A stretch of 64,000 bases of DNA, taken from Ganoderma boninense (Eukaryota > Basidiomycota > Agaricomycetes > Polyporales > Polyporaceae). The stretch covers positions 3,720,001 to 3,784,000 of the forward strand of contig CM035307.1 of NCBI GenBank assembly GCA_002900995.3. The letters are read 5' to 3'. Below, piece by piece: positions 1 through 11,715 of the stretch; the first letter of the stretch is position 1; every line of letters begins with the position of its first letter. A program made the position numbers and the translations under genes. The notes beneath the pieces were generated by a model. That model had not been told where the DNA came from. It did no database searches and saw only the letters and a program-made list of their open reading frames with translations.

Positions 1-83
1 AAGTGGAGGTGCAGTGGAAGGGGGCGGAGACGGAGTTGTTGACGGCGGCGATGCAGTATTACATCGACCAGCTCATGATCTGA
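1..83 (+). CDS. 3' end of an unidentified protein-coding gene (partial)
   Basis: A reading frame is open from base 3 to a TGA at 81-83 and gives a 26-residue tail with a plausible amphipathic end (ELLTAAMQYYIDQLMI). No ATG explains it inside the window, so it is most simply the last exon of a gene that begins off the left edge. The fragment is too short to assign a family. It could also be chance open frame, since 26 codons is not significant by itself. Confidence 0.4.
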   Translation, partial: VEVQWKGAETELLTAAMQYYIDQLMI

Positions 84-902
84 GCGTCTGGAGGCAGCAC
101 TGGTGGTTCCTAGATGGACTTGTTCGCAGACGGAGTGGCGGCTTGGATGCATTTCGTCGATTTCCTAGATCGCACGTATTTCCGGACATGGACGGTTCAT
201 TGAGCATTTACATACGTATATACATCGTTCTGATGATCACGGACTCGCACTTTAGCATCACCATGGTTTACACCCAACCCTCGTCTTGCAAGCCTCTCGC
301 TTTGTACTGTTGTATACCATGTAGCGTACTAGTTCATCCCCATGGATAATATCACAGAGTCTCACGAATACGATAGAGTTGAGCCTAGACGGGAAGGGGC
401 AGGTGTCATGATCGCCTCGTGGGCTGGATCCTATAGTCGAAAACTCCGCGGCAGGGGGTGTGAACTGGGTGTGAACGGGCGCACACAATATGACGTCCCG
501 AGGCAGCTAAGTAGTGCTGCGGTAGCGCCTTCCTCCTGCTTTCCTGTTTCCATGAAGTCGATCGTTCTTCTAGTCGACCCTGTACGCCGTCCGACTAGCT
601 TGCTGCCCTTAGCTGCATATCCAGTGATGGGGCCTTCATTTCTGAGGAAGGCGGTCGGCACCGACCGGAGGGTATGCCTACAGGGCCGTTGCCGCATCAG
701 GGAATGTATGAGAACCACGCCGGACTGCTGGTGGGCTGTTCCATGCCACTCCTCCTCTTTCTTCCTCCACGGCCACCACGCCCCTACCGCGTTGCCACCT
801 TCTCGACGATCGTCCGTGCCTCCTCCGCGACACCCGGTCATTAATTACTCGGGAATCGGCTCCTCGTGATCCTGCTTCTTTCCCTTGAGTTCGCCGCTAT
901 AT
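84..902. other. Intergenic region upstream of the SAMHD1-like gene
   Basis: Open frames here on both strands are short, lack conserved motifs and overlap each other. I see no convincing gene, TATA box or repeat. The stretch probably holds the terminator of the left-edge gene and the promoter of the dNTPase. Confidence 0.5.
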
Positions 903-3491
903 ATGGACGAGAGACGAGGACCGGTGCCCTCGTCGGGCACAACCAAGGCCAAGAAGATGCTCCTGGACCTCGACTACGACTGGGACTCGCTGGAGGGCCC
1001 GACCCCCGTGAGGAAGTTTAAAGACACGATTCATGACTACCGTATGTCCCTCTCTCCTCACCAGGAGCACTCTCGACGCGTCCTGCTTAACGCGTTCGCC
1101 GCAGTGTACTTTGGCCCGACTATATGCGCGGTCATGGATACGTACGTGTCACTTTCTGGGCTGTGAGATGCATTAATCCTGACCTGCAGCTATTTGACTC
1201 TAGCCCGCAGTTCCAACGGCTGAGGGAAATCAAACAGCTTGGAACTTCGTACTATGTGTGGCCCGGCGCGTCCCACAATCGCTTTGAGCACTGCCTAGGT
1301 ATGCCTTCCACTTCTACTTTCTCGAGGTGCAGCGATCGAGAAGGGCTGGGGAATGGAATGCCGGAATTCCAGATGAAGTTGAGATGTGGAGGTTGGAATT
1401 ATGATGGAAAGGCCGCTGTATGCGCGGGGTGGAACATTCGCTAAGCTTGTTCTTTGTACCTTCTCCAGGCGTAGCATACTTGGCACAAACCTTAGCAATG
1501 CATTTGAAGACATCGCAGCCCTCCCTGGGCATTACACAGCGAGACGTTCAGTGTGTCACCATAGCTGGTCTCTGCCATGACTTGGGACACGGTCCCTGGA
1601 GCCATGTTTGGGACAGCATGTTCATCCCAAGCATTCTGTGAGTTAATATTCCACCATTCCCATACACCTTGGCCCCTCACACCTTGTGTAGTCCAGACAA
1701 GAAGTGGTGCCACGAAGATGCTTCGCTGATGATGTTCGACGCGCTCTTGGAAGAGAATGGATTAGAACTCGCCGAGGACGACGCGCTGTTCGTGAAAGCC
1801 ATGATTATGGGCAATCCGAGCATGTGCAAGTAAGTCTGTATTTCAGGCACCTCTGCGACAGATATTCTGACCACTGAAAATGTTGTAGGAAGAAGGAGAA
1901 GCCGTATCTCTTCCAGATTGTGGCGAACAAGACCAATGGTCTTGATGTGGACAAGTAAGTTGACATCATTTTTACCTTTTGAAAGTTCTAATGGGCAATA
2001 GGTTCGACTACATAGCACGAGATTCGCATGCCATCGACCAGAAGGGTAACCTATCGTTTACCAGGCTTATCACCTCATCACGGGTTCATCAACGACGAGA
2101 TATGCTACGATATTAAGGATGCTAATCAAATCTTCGAACTGTGCCATACAAGGATGTCGCTCCACAAACGGATCTACACCCACAAGACTGGTGAGTGGGC
2201 TGCTGAATCACAATCATTTACTGTTCACTAACACCTAACATGTAGCGAAAGCTATCGAGTTCATGATTGTCGATGCTCTCAGGCTTGCAGAGCCTGTGAT
2301 GAATATCGCGCGTCGGTTGGAAGACCCCAAGAAGTACCTCTACCTCACTGATCGCATTCAAGGCGAGATCGAAGCATCGGAGGACCCTGTATGTGTTACC
2401 TTAATATATCAGCCTACTATTTCTGATTTCATTTTTTGATGCTACCAGAGACTCAAGGAAGCACAAGCAATCCTGCATCGCATTCGCATCCGCGACTTGT
2501 ACAGACCCGTTGACTTCAAGGTCTTTGCTTGGGATCAGAGAGCGGATTTGAAGGCGTTGTTCACCCCCGAATCGGTGGTGAAGGCATTTAATGCCAAGCA
2601 TGCCGAAGACCCTCTTCTGCACAATGCAGAGGTGGATGCGCTTGCGAGAGAGTTCAATGCCGATCATGTCATCATCGACGTGACCGAGCGTCACCATGGT
2701 ATGAAGAACGAGAACCCCTTAGACTCCATGAAGTTCTACTCCAAACGGCATCCCGACCGTCCGTAAACCCCATTTTCTGTGCACGGCACTGTAGCTGAGA
2801 TCCTTTTTCATCTCCTAGGGGGCATCCACGCCAATGAGGACGACATCTCTGTTACGTTGCCGCGAGCTTTCGGCGAACTCCAGCTCAGAGTATACACCCG
2901 CGACCCCAGGTAAGCAACTAGCCTGATGCCCCTCTGTGGCGACCTAGATGGTCATATCATGATTCATAATGTCGACCCGACCGCAGGTTCTTCGGCATTG
3001 CGCAGCACGGCTATCGTGAAATCCTCAAGGGTCTACAAGCCCGCGGCGCAGCTGGAGACGGTCTCTTCTCTAAGGATTCCGCAAACCCCATTGACGAGGA
3101 AATAAACCTCGACGAGCCCGTCCATCCGGTCACGCCGCCCGCAGACGTCCCGTCGACGCCCAAGGTCACAGCTCACCCCCCACGGAGCATGTCCCGCGGG
3201 CACAGCTCTCTTTCCCGCCACGCCAGCGGGGTGTTCGTGCCGCTCATCGGGGAGAACCAGTTCACAGGCGTCCCGCCGGAGTTCAACCCCAAGGAGAGCC
3301 CCGGGAGGAAGGGGAGGAAGCGCGAGCGCGAGAAGGACGGGGACAAGGACCTGGGGAAGGACAAGGACAAGACGGAGAAACCAGAGGAAACTTTGGATCT
3401 CGACTTGTCCTTCGGGCCGCCGTTGGACGCCGTCGGCGTGTCTGCGGATGGGGAGGGGAGTGCTCCGCCGCGGAAGAAGACCAAGCCGTGA
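903..3491 (+). CDS. SAMHD1: SAMHD1-like HD-domain deoxynucleoside triphosphate triphosphohydrolase
   Basis: Family role: hydrolyses dNTPs to nucleoside plus triphosphate, controlling dNTP pools. Eleven exons give about 632 aa: 903-1041, 1105-1145, 1190-1298, 1469-1637, 1692-1829, 1889-1954, 2002-2190, 2246-2388, 2449-2758, 2819-2909, 2987-3491. Visible motifs are [37 protein letters not shown] (first metal-binding His), [12 protein letters not shown] (HD pair) and FDYIARD (distal Asp), all in SAMHD1 order. The protein begins right before the HD domain, so there is no N-terminal SAM domain. The C-terminal ~160 residues are low-complexity, Lys/Glu-rich and end in a basic PPRKKTKP that could be a nuclear signal. 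ATG 903 is the first in-frame ATG. In exon 7 the conserved text changes frame by one base near 2084-2087, so the gene is broken or the sequence has an indel there. Confidence 0.93.
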
Positions 3492-4313
3492 GACCCGCAG
3501 TCTGCATCTCGAGGTGACGAGGCTCGCGCTCACCTTCCTTGTCCATGTCTAGCCGCTTTTGACGTCGTGAAACCGTCCCTTTAGACTTTCAGTATCGCCA
3601 CGCAGTCGTCATGATCTTGTGGAACGTTTTGTTTCTCGCTCTCATTGTATACCATCCTCAGGACTCCACATTCCTCCTGTATCTAGCTGTACCACCGCAC
3701 GCAATGACCAATGATCCGGATACCTCGTCGTCCTAATGTCTAACTCGTGCCGAAATTGAGCTCAAATCCGCGTATGTACATCCTATTGCCTGCGGCGCAG
3801 CGTTACAAGCCTCATGCATGTGGCTTCATGATCAGACCTGCTTCAACCCCCATGCGGCGCGCAGGCAACGGCAGCACACACCAGATAGACGGACTGCTCG
3901 GCGCGTGACACGAGATGCGTCGGCGGTCCCTGCACCCGCAGCAGCGGCTGCAGGCACCGACCGGAAACGAATGAATGGTCATGGCCTTAGTGCACATTAC
4001 AGGCCCATTGAAAAGCACTATTGTGGGCCTATACATCGGTATCTCCGACGTGCCCGTTATCGACGTATGTTTTGGTGCGCAGCTGCTTCGCATCATTTTT
4101 CCCAACCGTCTCAATGCCAAGGTTCCCGAGCCGCGAGCGGACCTCGGAGCTGCGGATGGAACCACGTCTGACATGGATGTAGCTAAGTACTGCACTGGGA
4201 GCGGAGTTCGAGAGGGCTTGCTCTTACCCTTTGCTTTCGCCCTTGCTCTTGCTCTTTACCTGACTACTAGTACACATCTCTGTTAAACCAGCTGCAGTGA
4301 AACAGTAGACGAC
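3492..4313. other. Intergenic region between the dNTPase and the first GNAT gene
   Basis: Holds the 3' flank of the dNTPase gene and the 5' flank of the acetyltransferase. Open frames around 3812-4290 lie on both strands and show no family motif. I see no supported gene here. Confidence 0.5.
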
Positions 4314-5457
4314 ATGGCCGTCATCAGCCCGCGGAATGAGGGGGCACCACTTCTTGCAGGGGGACACCGGGTTCGATATGTTGCAGTAACGGACGTTGAG
4401 AAGGGGAGAGTTGAGGTCGAGCCACTACGTTACTGTGAGTGGGTCGATGCTCCTTGCAGTTTGGATGTTGTGGTTTAAAAATGTCTTGCTGTAGCCCAAG
4501 CCTCCAAGGCTGCTGGGAAGAGCTTCAACGCGATTGACTCGGACTCATTATACCGCTATTTCCGGGTATGTCGAGGATGTTCCTTCGAAGGTGACATAGG
4601 CGTTTACATCTCGGACAGGACAGTGACCACTCGCCGTTCTTCTCGATCCGCGAGAAGTTGCAGATGCGTGCGACCTTCTCAGACGCGATCCGGCGACGAA
4701 AAATATTTACCGTCGACCACGGCAATGCTGTTTGCTACTAGTGAGCTGATTGATTGGCCTTTGACACTTTGCAGCGCCCTTACTGACTGGTCAAATCGCA
4801 GTGGTTTGCCCGGAGACAAGGAGGGCCGCGTGACATCTTGGGTGAAAAAGGCCATGAGGTGGACGCAACCAGCAGAACTATCGAAGGTACAGTATCCACC
4901 CACCCTGTAGGTGCACAGGTGCCTTGACCCGATGGCTGACTCTGTTACGCTGTCATGAAGAGGAAGAACGAGTTCGGCGAAACCGCTCAGAGGTTGGCCC
5001 AGTCCACATTCGGGCCGCAAATGCTCGACATGATAGAGATCCGGGGCCTCGCGGTGTCTACGAAGCGACAAAGACGAGGCTACGGGACTGCCCTGGTGGA
5101 CGCCATCCATGCGATTGTACGTAGTCTTTTCCGTATTGACGAGCATTCACGGCGGAGAGGTGTTGATGTGGACGACTATCAGGCGGATGAGCAGGGTCGG
5201 GCCGTTTGGCTTGTCACGGGGGACGCGGTTGGATTTTACGAGACCATGGGGTACACGAAGATACGAGAGCATTGGATTGGGACGAGTAATCCTGCATGGA
5301 ATGGCCCTCCTGTGCCGGTGCGCATAGTAAGTGTATTCCTTCAATTAGTCACTGCGCGTCAAGGCCTTTGTGACGACATCATTGATTATAACCGTCGCAG
5401 ATGGTGAGGGGGCCGCAGCCCGCTGTGAATGACAGACGCGGCGCGCCTCGTTATTAA
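4314..5457 (+). CDS. GNAT-family N-acetyltransferase, copy 1
   Basis: Seven exons (4314-4434, 4495-4565, 4619-4740, 4802-4886, 4961-5116, 5183-5326, 5401-5457) give a 251-aa protein. The acetyl-CoA binding motif is in exon 5, DMIEIRGLAVSTKRQRRGYGTA, with the R/Q-x-x-G-x-G core RRGYG. Exon 6 carries the typical second half (RAVWLVTGDAVGFYETMGY). The substrate cannot be told. The splice model is supported by the paralogue at 29497-30684: exons 2, 4, 5, 6 and 7 are the same length (71, 85, 156, 144, 57 nt) and every intron phase agrees. The frame is intact throughout. The gene converges on RPB10 with 142 bp between stop codons. Confidence 0.88.
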
Positions 5458-5599
5458 AACAGCAGCATAGTGGTGGGAAAGCGGGAGCTAGGAAGGAGGC
5501 GAAGAACATACCTCGAGACATGGCTGGCAAGACCGATGGGAAGGCGGAGCGAATCGTGCACAAGAAGTGAAGTACAAGTACAACAGTGTAAGGGGAATT

Positions 5600-6003
5600 C
5601 TAGATCTTGTCTCTGTCTGGCTTCCTCTCGTTCGCTGTGACCGAAGGTCAGTGTAGTTGGAGCGAGAGCAAGGAGAAACACGTACGGTTATAGTGAAGAA
5701 GCTTTTCGATGAGGTCGACGTGAGTCAGGACCATACGACGGCAGCAATAGCGCTTGAGCTGAAGCTGGTCGAGAGCATCGCTGATTGGGGGCTGGTTCAT
5801 ACTAGAAAAGAATGGGAAAGAAGGATGGAACTCACCCCTCGCTGATGTCCTGGGCGAGCAGGTCGAGGTAGGCGTTCCACTTGTCGCCCACCACTTTCCC
5901 ACACGAAAAGCAACGCACAGGGATGATCTATGGTGCCAGGTTGCAGTCAGAATACAAGGAGACAAGCAGAGTCCGAGGACGTCGAGGACGGGTCGCTCAC
6001 CAT
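5600..6003 (-). CDS. RPB10: RPB10, shared subunit (RPABC5) of RNA polymerases I, II and III
   Basis: Small zinc-binding subunit needed to assemble all three nuclear RNA polymerases. Four coding exons on the minus strand (6001-6003, 5836-5927, 5686-5780, 5600-5634) give 74 aa. The sequence starts [15 protein letters not shown], has [10 protein letters not shown], and ends with the near-invariant LKRYCCRRM and [12 protein letters not shown]. All four zinc cysteines (CxxC and CC) are present, and the length fits the family's usual ~70 aa. The first coding exon is only the ATG, with an intron in phase 0 directly after it; the acceptor before ATC-ATC-CCT is required by the conserved IIPVRC start. 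It is divergent from condensin and convergent with GNAT copy 1. Confidence 0.97.
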
Positions 6004-6207
6004 CGTTGTCGCAGTGAACGATGCTTACAGCCGCCAACTCAATTTCTTTTGGGAGCGTGACTGCACGTGATGTACGACGCGGTGTGACAGACGCGTCCGC
6101 GAGTTCGAAACGCGCTCCGCGTGTCGTGCCCTCCACCGAGTCCTCTGCTGCGCCCCTCTCCGTCGCCCCCTTCTCCCGTCGTCAACACCCCCACGCCGCT
6201 CGCGGCC
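6004..6207. promoter_or_regulatory. Shared divergent promoter of RPB10 and condensin CAP-D2
   Basis: Only 204 bp separate the two start codons, so both promoters and 5' leaders must lie here. No clear TATA box was seen, as expected for housekeeping genes. Confidence 0.6.
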
Positions 6208-9200
6208 ATGGACTCCTTTGGCCTCAACGAAGAACTCGAAGGCATACAAGACCTTGACAACTACACATTCGACAACGAGACCGACGTCTCCTCCCTCAAC
6301 CAAAGTGGCATCGCTCACCTCCTTGAACCTGCCGTCGACGCTCTTGCGAACTCTCCCGACTCCATCACCGACCCCACCGTCTTCGATGTCTACCGCTCCC
6401 TCCTCAAACATGCTGCTGCCCTCCAGGGCACCCACATGATCAAGATTCTCGACTCCATATCCTCCGCGTACCAGGCCGAGGTCGAGGCTACCTCGCGCGA
6501 CGTCGACTCCGAAGACCAACAGACATTCATGGCTCACAAGACACCACTGGAGATGTTCGCATTTCTTCTCGCGTGGTTCGTCAATGCCGCAGAGAAGGTC
6601 AAGGCCCACGGCGACGACGACGCTCCGGCCCCCGCTGCCAAGCCCAAACGAGGACGCGGTGGCAAGGCTGTTGCATCTCGTTCCACGGCGCGCAAACAAG
6701 TGTCCGAGGAATGGTCCTGGAGCGAGCAGATACCCGCGACGCTCGCTCTTATTTCCAAGGTCCTGAAATTGAAGACACAGAAGATTTGGCAGACGAGCGG
6801 AGAGCGAGAATTCTTCATTGGGTAAGTCCATTTATTAGCTTTGCTCCTCGCTTTCCGTGTTGGTGAGGGACATGTTAGAGAATGTCAATTTCTCGTCGTC
6901 TTACGGGCGAGCGAAGACGTTTCCTTCCTCCATGAACCTCTTTGTATGCTGTGCCACTATGATATTGAAGGTTCGCCACACGTCTTCGAAGGTGGATGTG
7001 ATTGGGTGCGCCTAGGCGACGGACATACATAATTTTCTGTCCCGACCTAGCATTTATGCTACTGTTCTACTCTCTTGGACATCTATTGACTCCTTGACAG
7101 CTGCGTCCTCCGTCCAGTACGCCATATTGCGGAGAATGAGCAATACATGAAACAGCAGCAGATCCGATTCGGTGTCTACAAGGCTATCTGTCTCGCCGTG
7201 AAGCATCATGCCCACGGCCTTCCTATGCAGATCTCCATCATGCAACTTTTGCAGTACTACGAGCACACCTCGGAATACATGGCGGACTGTCTCGACATCC
7301 TCGCGCGCGAGTTCGACCACTCCCAGCTCGGGGACGAGATCCTCCGCGAGATCGCGGGCATGAACTTCAGCACGCAGGACAACAAGGGTCCCCGCGCGTT
7401 CTCGCGCTTCCTCATCCGCTTCGCGGAGCTCGCGCCTCGCCAGGTGTTCAAGCAGCTCACATCACTCCAGTCCCAACTCGACTCCGAGGTCTGGTTCACA
7501 CTCCCTGGATGATCGTCATGTTTCGCGCTGACGTCTCTTCCACAGGCATATCCGATGCGCTTAGCTCTGGTGGAAGTCCTCGGCGCCGTCATCCACGAGC
7601 TCGCGGAAGCCCCACAAGACGAGTCCGACGGGTCGCAGAAGGCCAAGAACTTGAAGCAGATCAATGGCCTCTACGAGCTGCTCCTCGAGCGCATGCTTGA
7701 CGTCTCGTCCTACGTCCGCGTCAAGGTCCTCTCCACCCTGTCCAAGCTCTGCGAGGGGAGCGCCAAATTCCCTCAGCAGCGCCTCGCGATGACACGCGCC
7801 GCAGTGGAGGCCTCGAGGACAAGACGAGCAGCGTTAGGAAGGCCGCAGTCAGCTTGCTCGTCAAGCTGATCTTAACGCACCCGTATAATCTGTACGGGGG
7901 GTTATTGAGCGAGGAGGAATGGAAGATCAAGTACAAGGATGCGACGGATATGCTCGAGAAGATGGAGGGCGACTTGGGGAAGGCGGTGGAGCACAATGAT
8001 CGGGAGGGGAGTCAAGAAGGAGACGGCGAGGAAGAAGAGGATGGCGAGGGTGAGGGTGAGGGAGAAGGAGGACAGCACCAGAAGAAGAAGCGAAAGTCGT
8101 GGGTCATATAGTGGAACTGAAGAGTGTTTTGTCCCTGACGTTCTCTTCAGGAAACCCAAGGACGACGACTCCATGGAGGTCGACGGCGAAGAGGAAGGTG
8201 ATGACGACGAGGAAGAAGAGGAAGAAGCCGACGACGACGATGAGGATGTCAAGATGCGCGAGGGGTCTGACGCCGAATCCGATGCCCCCAAACCTCGTAA
8301 GAAGAAAGGCAAGAAGAAGGCACGCAAGTCCGAACTCGATCTCAACGCGCTGGCCAACGAAGCTGCCGCCCTCGGCGCCCTTAACGAGAACCAGCACCTC
8401 GAGCAGAAGCTACGAAAGAAGTACTGTCTCGACGCGCTCGACTTCATCCGTGTGATGGAGGACGGCATGAAGACCGTCGAGCGCCTACTTGCGTCGAATA
8501 ACAAGCTCGAGCAGCTGGAGGCGCTGGAGTTCTTCCGCGTCACGTACGAGTACAAGTTTGACGCGGCCGAGGCGGGCATCAAGAAGATGATGCACCTCAT
8601 TTGGGCGAAGGACAACAGCTCGACCAACGAGGAGGGCAAGGAGCTCACGGGCAAGAGCGTCCGCTCGCGCCTGCTCGAGTGCTACCGCAGCATGTACTTC
8701 GAACTGGGCGATAGCATGGATCATAAGAAGCAGATTAACCAGATTGCGAAGAACATGATCGAGTGCGTTGCGAATTCGCTAGTGCGCGTTCGAGTGCTCA
8801 TTTGACATTTCTATTCTAGGATGACTTACAACACGACCTTGGCAGAGCTGACCAGTCTGAGGAGATGATGCGCCGGTATATGGAGGAGGGGAGCATCCCC
8901 GAAGAAGTCGTCGCAAAATTATGGATGGTTTACAGTGAGTTCGGACGTAAGCCCTCAGTATAATTTGTTCCTGTGACTCAGCGTCTTGCCCTAGGTTCTG
9001 AGAGACCTCTACCAAGGCCTCAACGACGAGGCGCAGTGATCATCCTCGGGATGCTTGCCCTTGCTAAGCGGCAGGTCGTGGCTGATCGGGTTGAGACGTT
9101 GGTAAAGGTGGGACTCGGGGATCGTGGCAAGGTGAGCTCGGGTTCTATTCCTTCACTCTGTTGGCGTGCTGATCTTCCATCGTAGAATGACTTGACACTG

Positions 9201-11295
9201 GCTCGCTACACCTGCGTCGCTCTTCAACGACTTAATGGTAGTGCGAAGAAAGTCAAGGGTGAGGGAGCTATGACGGCCATGTAGCTTTCGTCTCTGACAG
9301 TTTGGTACTTAGGCTCGCTTCTCGACAAAACCCTCCGTTTAGACATGGAGAATGCGCTCTTCCGAAGGCTCCAGGACGCGATTGAGCGTCCGTGCCGGTC
9401 CAAGGAATGGTTCCCCATGGCTGAGCAGGCCATCAACACCGTCTACGCCCTGGGAGAGCGCCCCGACCTTCTCTGCGGCAGTCTGATCAAGAACCTGACG
9501 CGTCGTGTCTTCGGCCGCAAGCCCAATAAACCGTCGCAACAACAGAGAGATCCAGACACCATGGACCAGGACGAGGACAACGCCGGCCCTAGTACACAAA
9601 CTCAAAGCGGGGAAGACAAGGACACTGGTGACGCCTTCGAGCTCAGCCAGCTGCTCTTCGTCGTCGGCCATGTCGCGGTCAAGCAGATCGTCTTCCTAGA
9701 GTTGGTCGAACGCGAAATGAAGCGGCAGAAACACGAGAAGGAGATGGGTACGTGGACTACAGAGCGTTGGCGGTCCTCAGCCTGTCCACTGACGTCCTAT
9801 TACAGCGGAGAACATCGGTGGGGCCGCGCCAACGAAGTCGAAAGATCAGGAAGAGCTCGATCAGGTCGCCGGTAATGCCGAGGATGAGATCGGCGAGCGG
9901 ATTGCGACGATGCGGGAGGATGAGCTGCTGCACGGGCCGCAGTCTCTTCTCGCGATGTTTGGGCCCATGCTCGTGCACATCGTTGGCAGCCCGCCTCAAT
10001 TCAAGGTGAGTCAAATGCGTCTTTCGTATAGCCCACCTAACTTGCTGGTTTGACTGACCTGTCTCACGTAGAGCAAGCTGCTCCGTGCGACCGCGACGCT
10101 CGCCTTCAGCAAGTTTTGTGCGTCAGCTCGAGCTTCTGCGACAACCACCACAGGCTCCTCTTCAAGGTCCTCGAGACGTCCAAAGACCCCGCCATCCGCA
10201 GCAACATCGTCATCGCGCTGGGTGACATCGCGGTCTCGTTCAGCAGAATCATCGACGAGAGCAACGACGAGCTGTATAAGGGCCTCCGCGACCAGGACAT
10301 GGTGGTCAAGAAGAACACGCTGATGGTCCTGACGCACTTGATCCTGAACGGCATGGTCAAGGTCAAGGGGCAGATGGGCGAGATGGCCAAGTGCGTCGAG
10401 GACGAGGACGAGCGGATATCCAACCTCGCCAAGCTCTTCTTCCAGGAGCTCTCGACGAAGGACAACGTCATCTACAACAACTTGCCCGACGGTCAGTGTT
10501 TTTATGATTGCATGCCTGTTACGACTTACTCATTTGTCTTGATCCAGTCATCAGCCACTTGTCCGTCGGCGCGCATGCGATCGATGAGGAGAAGTTTCAG
10601 GCGACGATGAAGTTCATCTTCAAGTTCATCGAGAAGGTACGTTGGCACACCGTAGCAGCCACACGCTGTTGCCTTACCTCATGTCCCTTGCTGCAGGAAA
10701 AGCAAGCCGAGAACATCGTGGAGAAGCTCTGCCAGCGTTTCCGGACCTCGGAAGAGCCCCGACAATGGCGCGACATCGCGTTCTGCTTGTCGTTGCTTCC
10801 TTTCAAATCCGACCGCTCCGTCAAGAAGCTCATCGAGGGCCTGCAGTTCTACCGCGACAAGCTGCATGAGGAGACTGTCTTCGCTCGCTTCCAAGAAATT
10901 CTTATCAAGGTAGGCGTTGGATGGAGCCTTCTCGCCTTCGGAATTAGCTGCTGACTGTCGCCGCGCAGGCCCGACAAAACAAGTCCGCAAACAAGCCTGA
11001 TGCAGAGCTCAACGACTTTGAGGCGGTACGTCCTTGCTGTGCGCTGTCTGTTGCATCTTTATTCAACGGCTCTTGCAGGTCCTCGAGGAAAACCGTCGCC
11101 AGGGTGCAGATGACCAGGAGTTCGAGAAGCGGGTCGAGAAAGGGAAGGCAGCCGCCAAGAAGCGGGCTGCGAGACGAAGTACGTTATTCTCTCTTCTCTC
11201 GGCCTACTGTCGTTGTACGGTCGCTCACATACGTTTTTTCTTCGCCAGCACAACGCAAGAAGGCCGCACCGGTGCGGCACGAGGACTCGGATTGA
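6208..11295 (+). CDS. YCS4: Condensin complex subunit 1 (CAP-D2/Ycs4/Cnd1)
   Basis: HEAT-repeat subunit of condensin, which compacts and separates mitotic chromosomes. About 15 exons encode roughly 1,350 aa. The N-terminal region (DSFGLNEELEGI) is followed by helical repeats, then an acidic/Lys-rich insert (about 8013-8330) with runs of Glu/Asp and a KKKGKKK cluster. The conserved Cnd1 block follows: RRGAVIILGMLALA, then DPAIRSNIVIALGDIAVSFSRIIDES and SKDNVIYNNLPDVISHLS-like text. The tail has EEPRQWRDIAFCLSLLPFKSDRS and a basic end. The first intron (6822-7100) is 279 nt; the others are about 50-60 nt. Three conserved blocks continue only after a one-base frame change, near 7810, 8859 and 10115; each fits one missing base. 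ATG 6208 is the first in-frame ATG after the upstream open frame. Confidence 0.94.
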
Positions 11296-11715
11296 TTCAC
11301 GACACGATCTCGCTACACTACACTAGGCCATTTAGACGCATTCGACATGTACGATTGCCATACCCCTGTACATCTATAGTTTTCGATACATTAGGCCGTG
11401 TACTTTGGTATACTATAATAAAATAGAGCGCAGAGAGGTTGTGCAGAAAGGAGTATGCAGTGTGAGTGGAATTCGGAAACTAAACGTTTGAACGTCCAGC
11501 CTTTGGAGCTGGACGGGTCCCCGGCCCGTGTGCCCAGTGGGAAGGTGGGCGCGACGGCAGCGACGAGCAAGCTTGAACTTGGACTCGTTCATCATCCTGG
11601 CGCTGCTCACCGTGTCCTGGCCTTCTCCGACCCACGAGCTGAAGACAGTACACCCCAGTACGCTCTCATCTTCGGCCAGACTGGCTGCCAAAGCGCTTTG
11701 CGACGGCTACTGTGA

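Noticed and set aside
6121..6207. Upstream extension of the CAP-D2 reading frame
   Set aside because: It lacks an ATG and is Pro/Ser-rich leader-like sequence; MDSFGLNEELEG from 6208 fits the family start.
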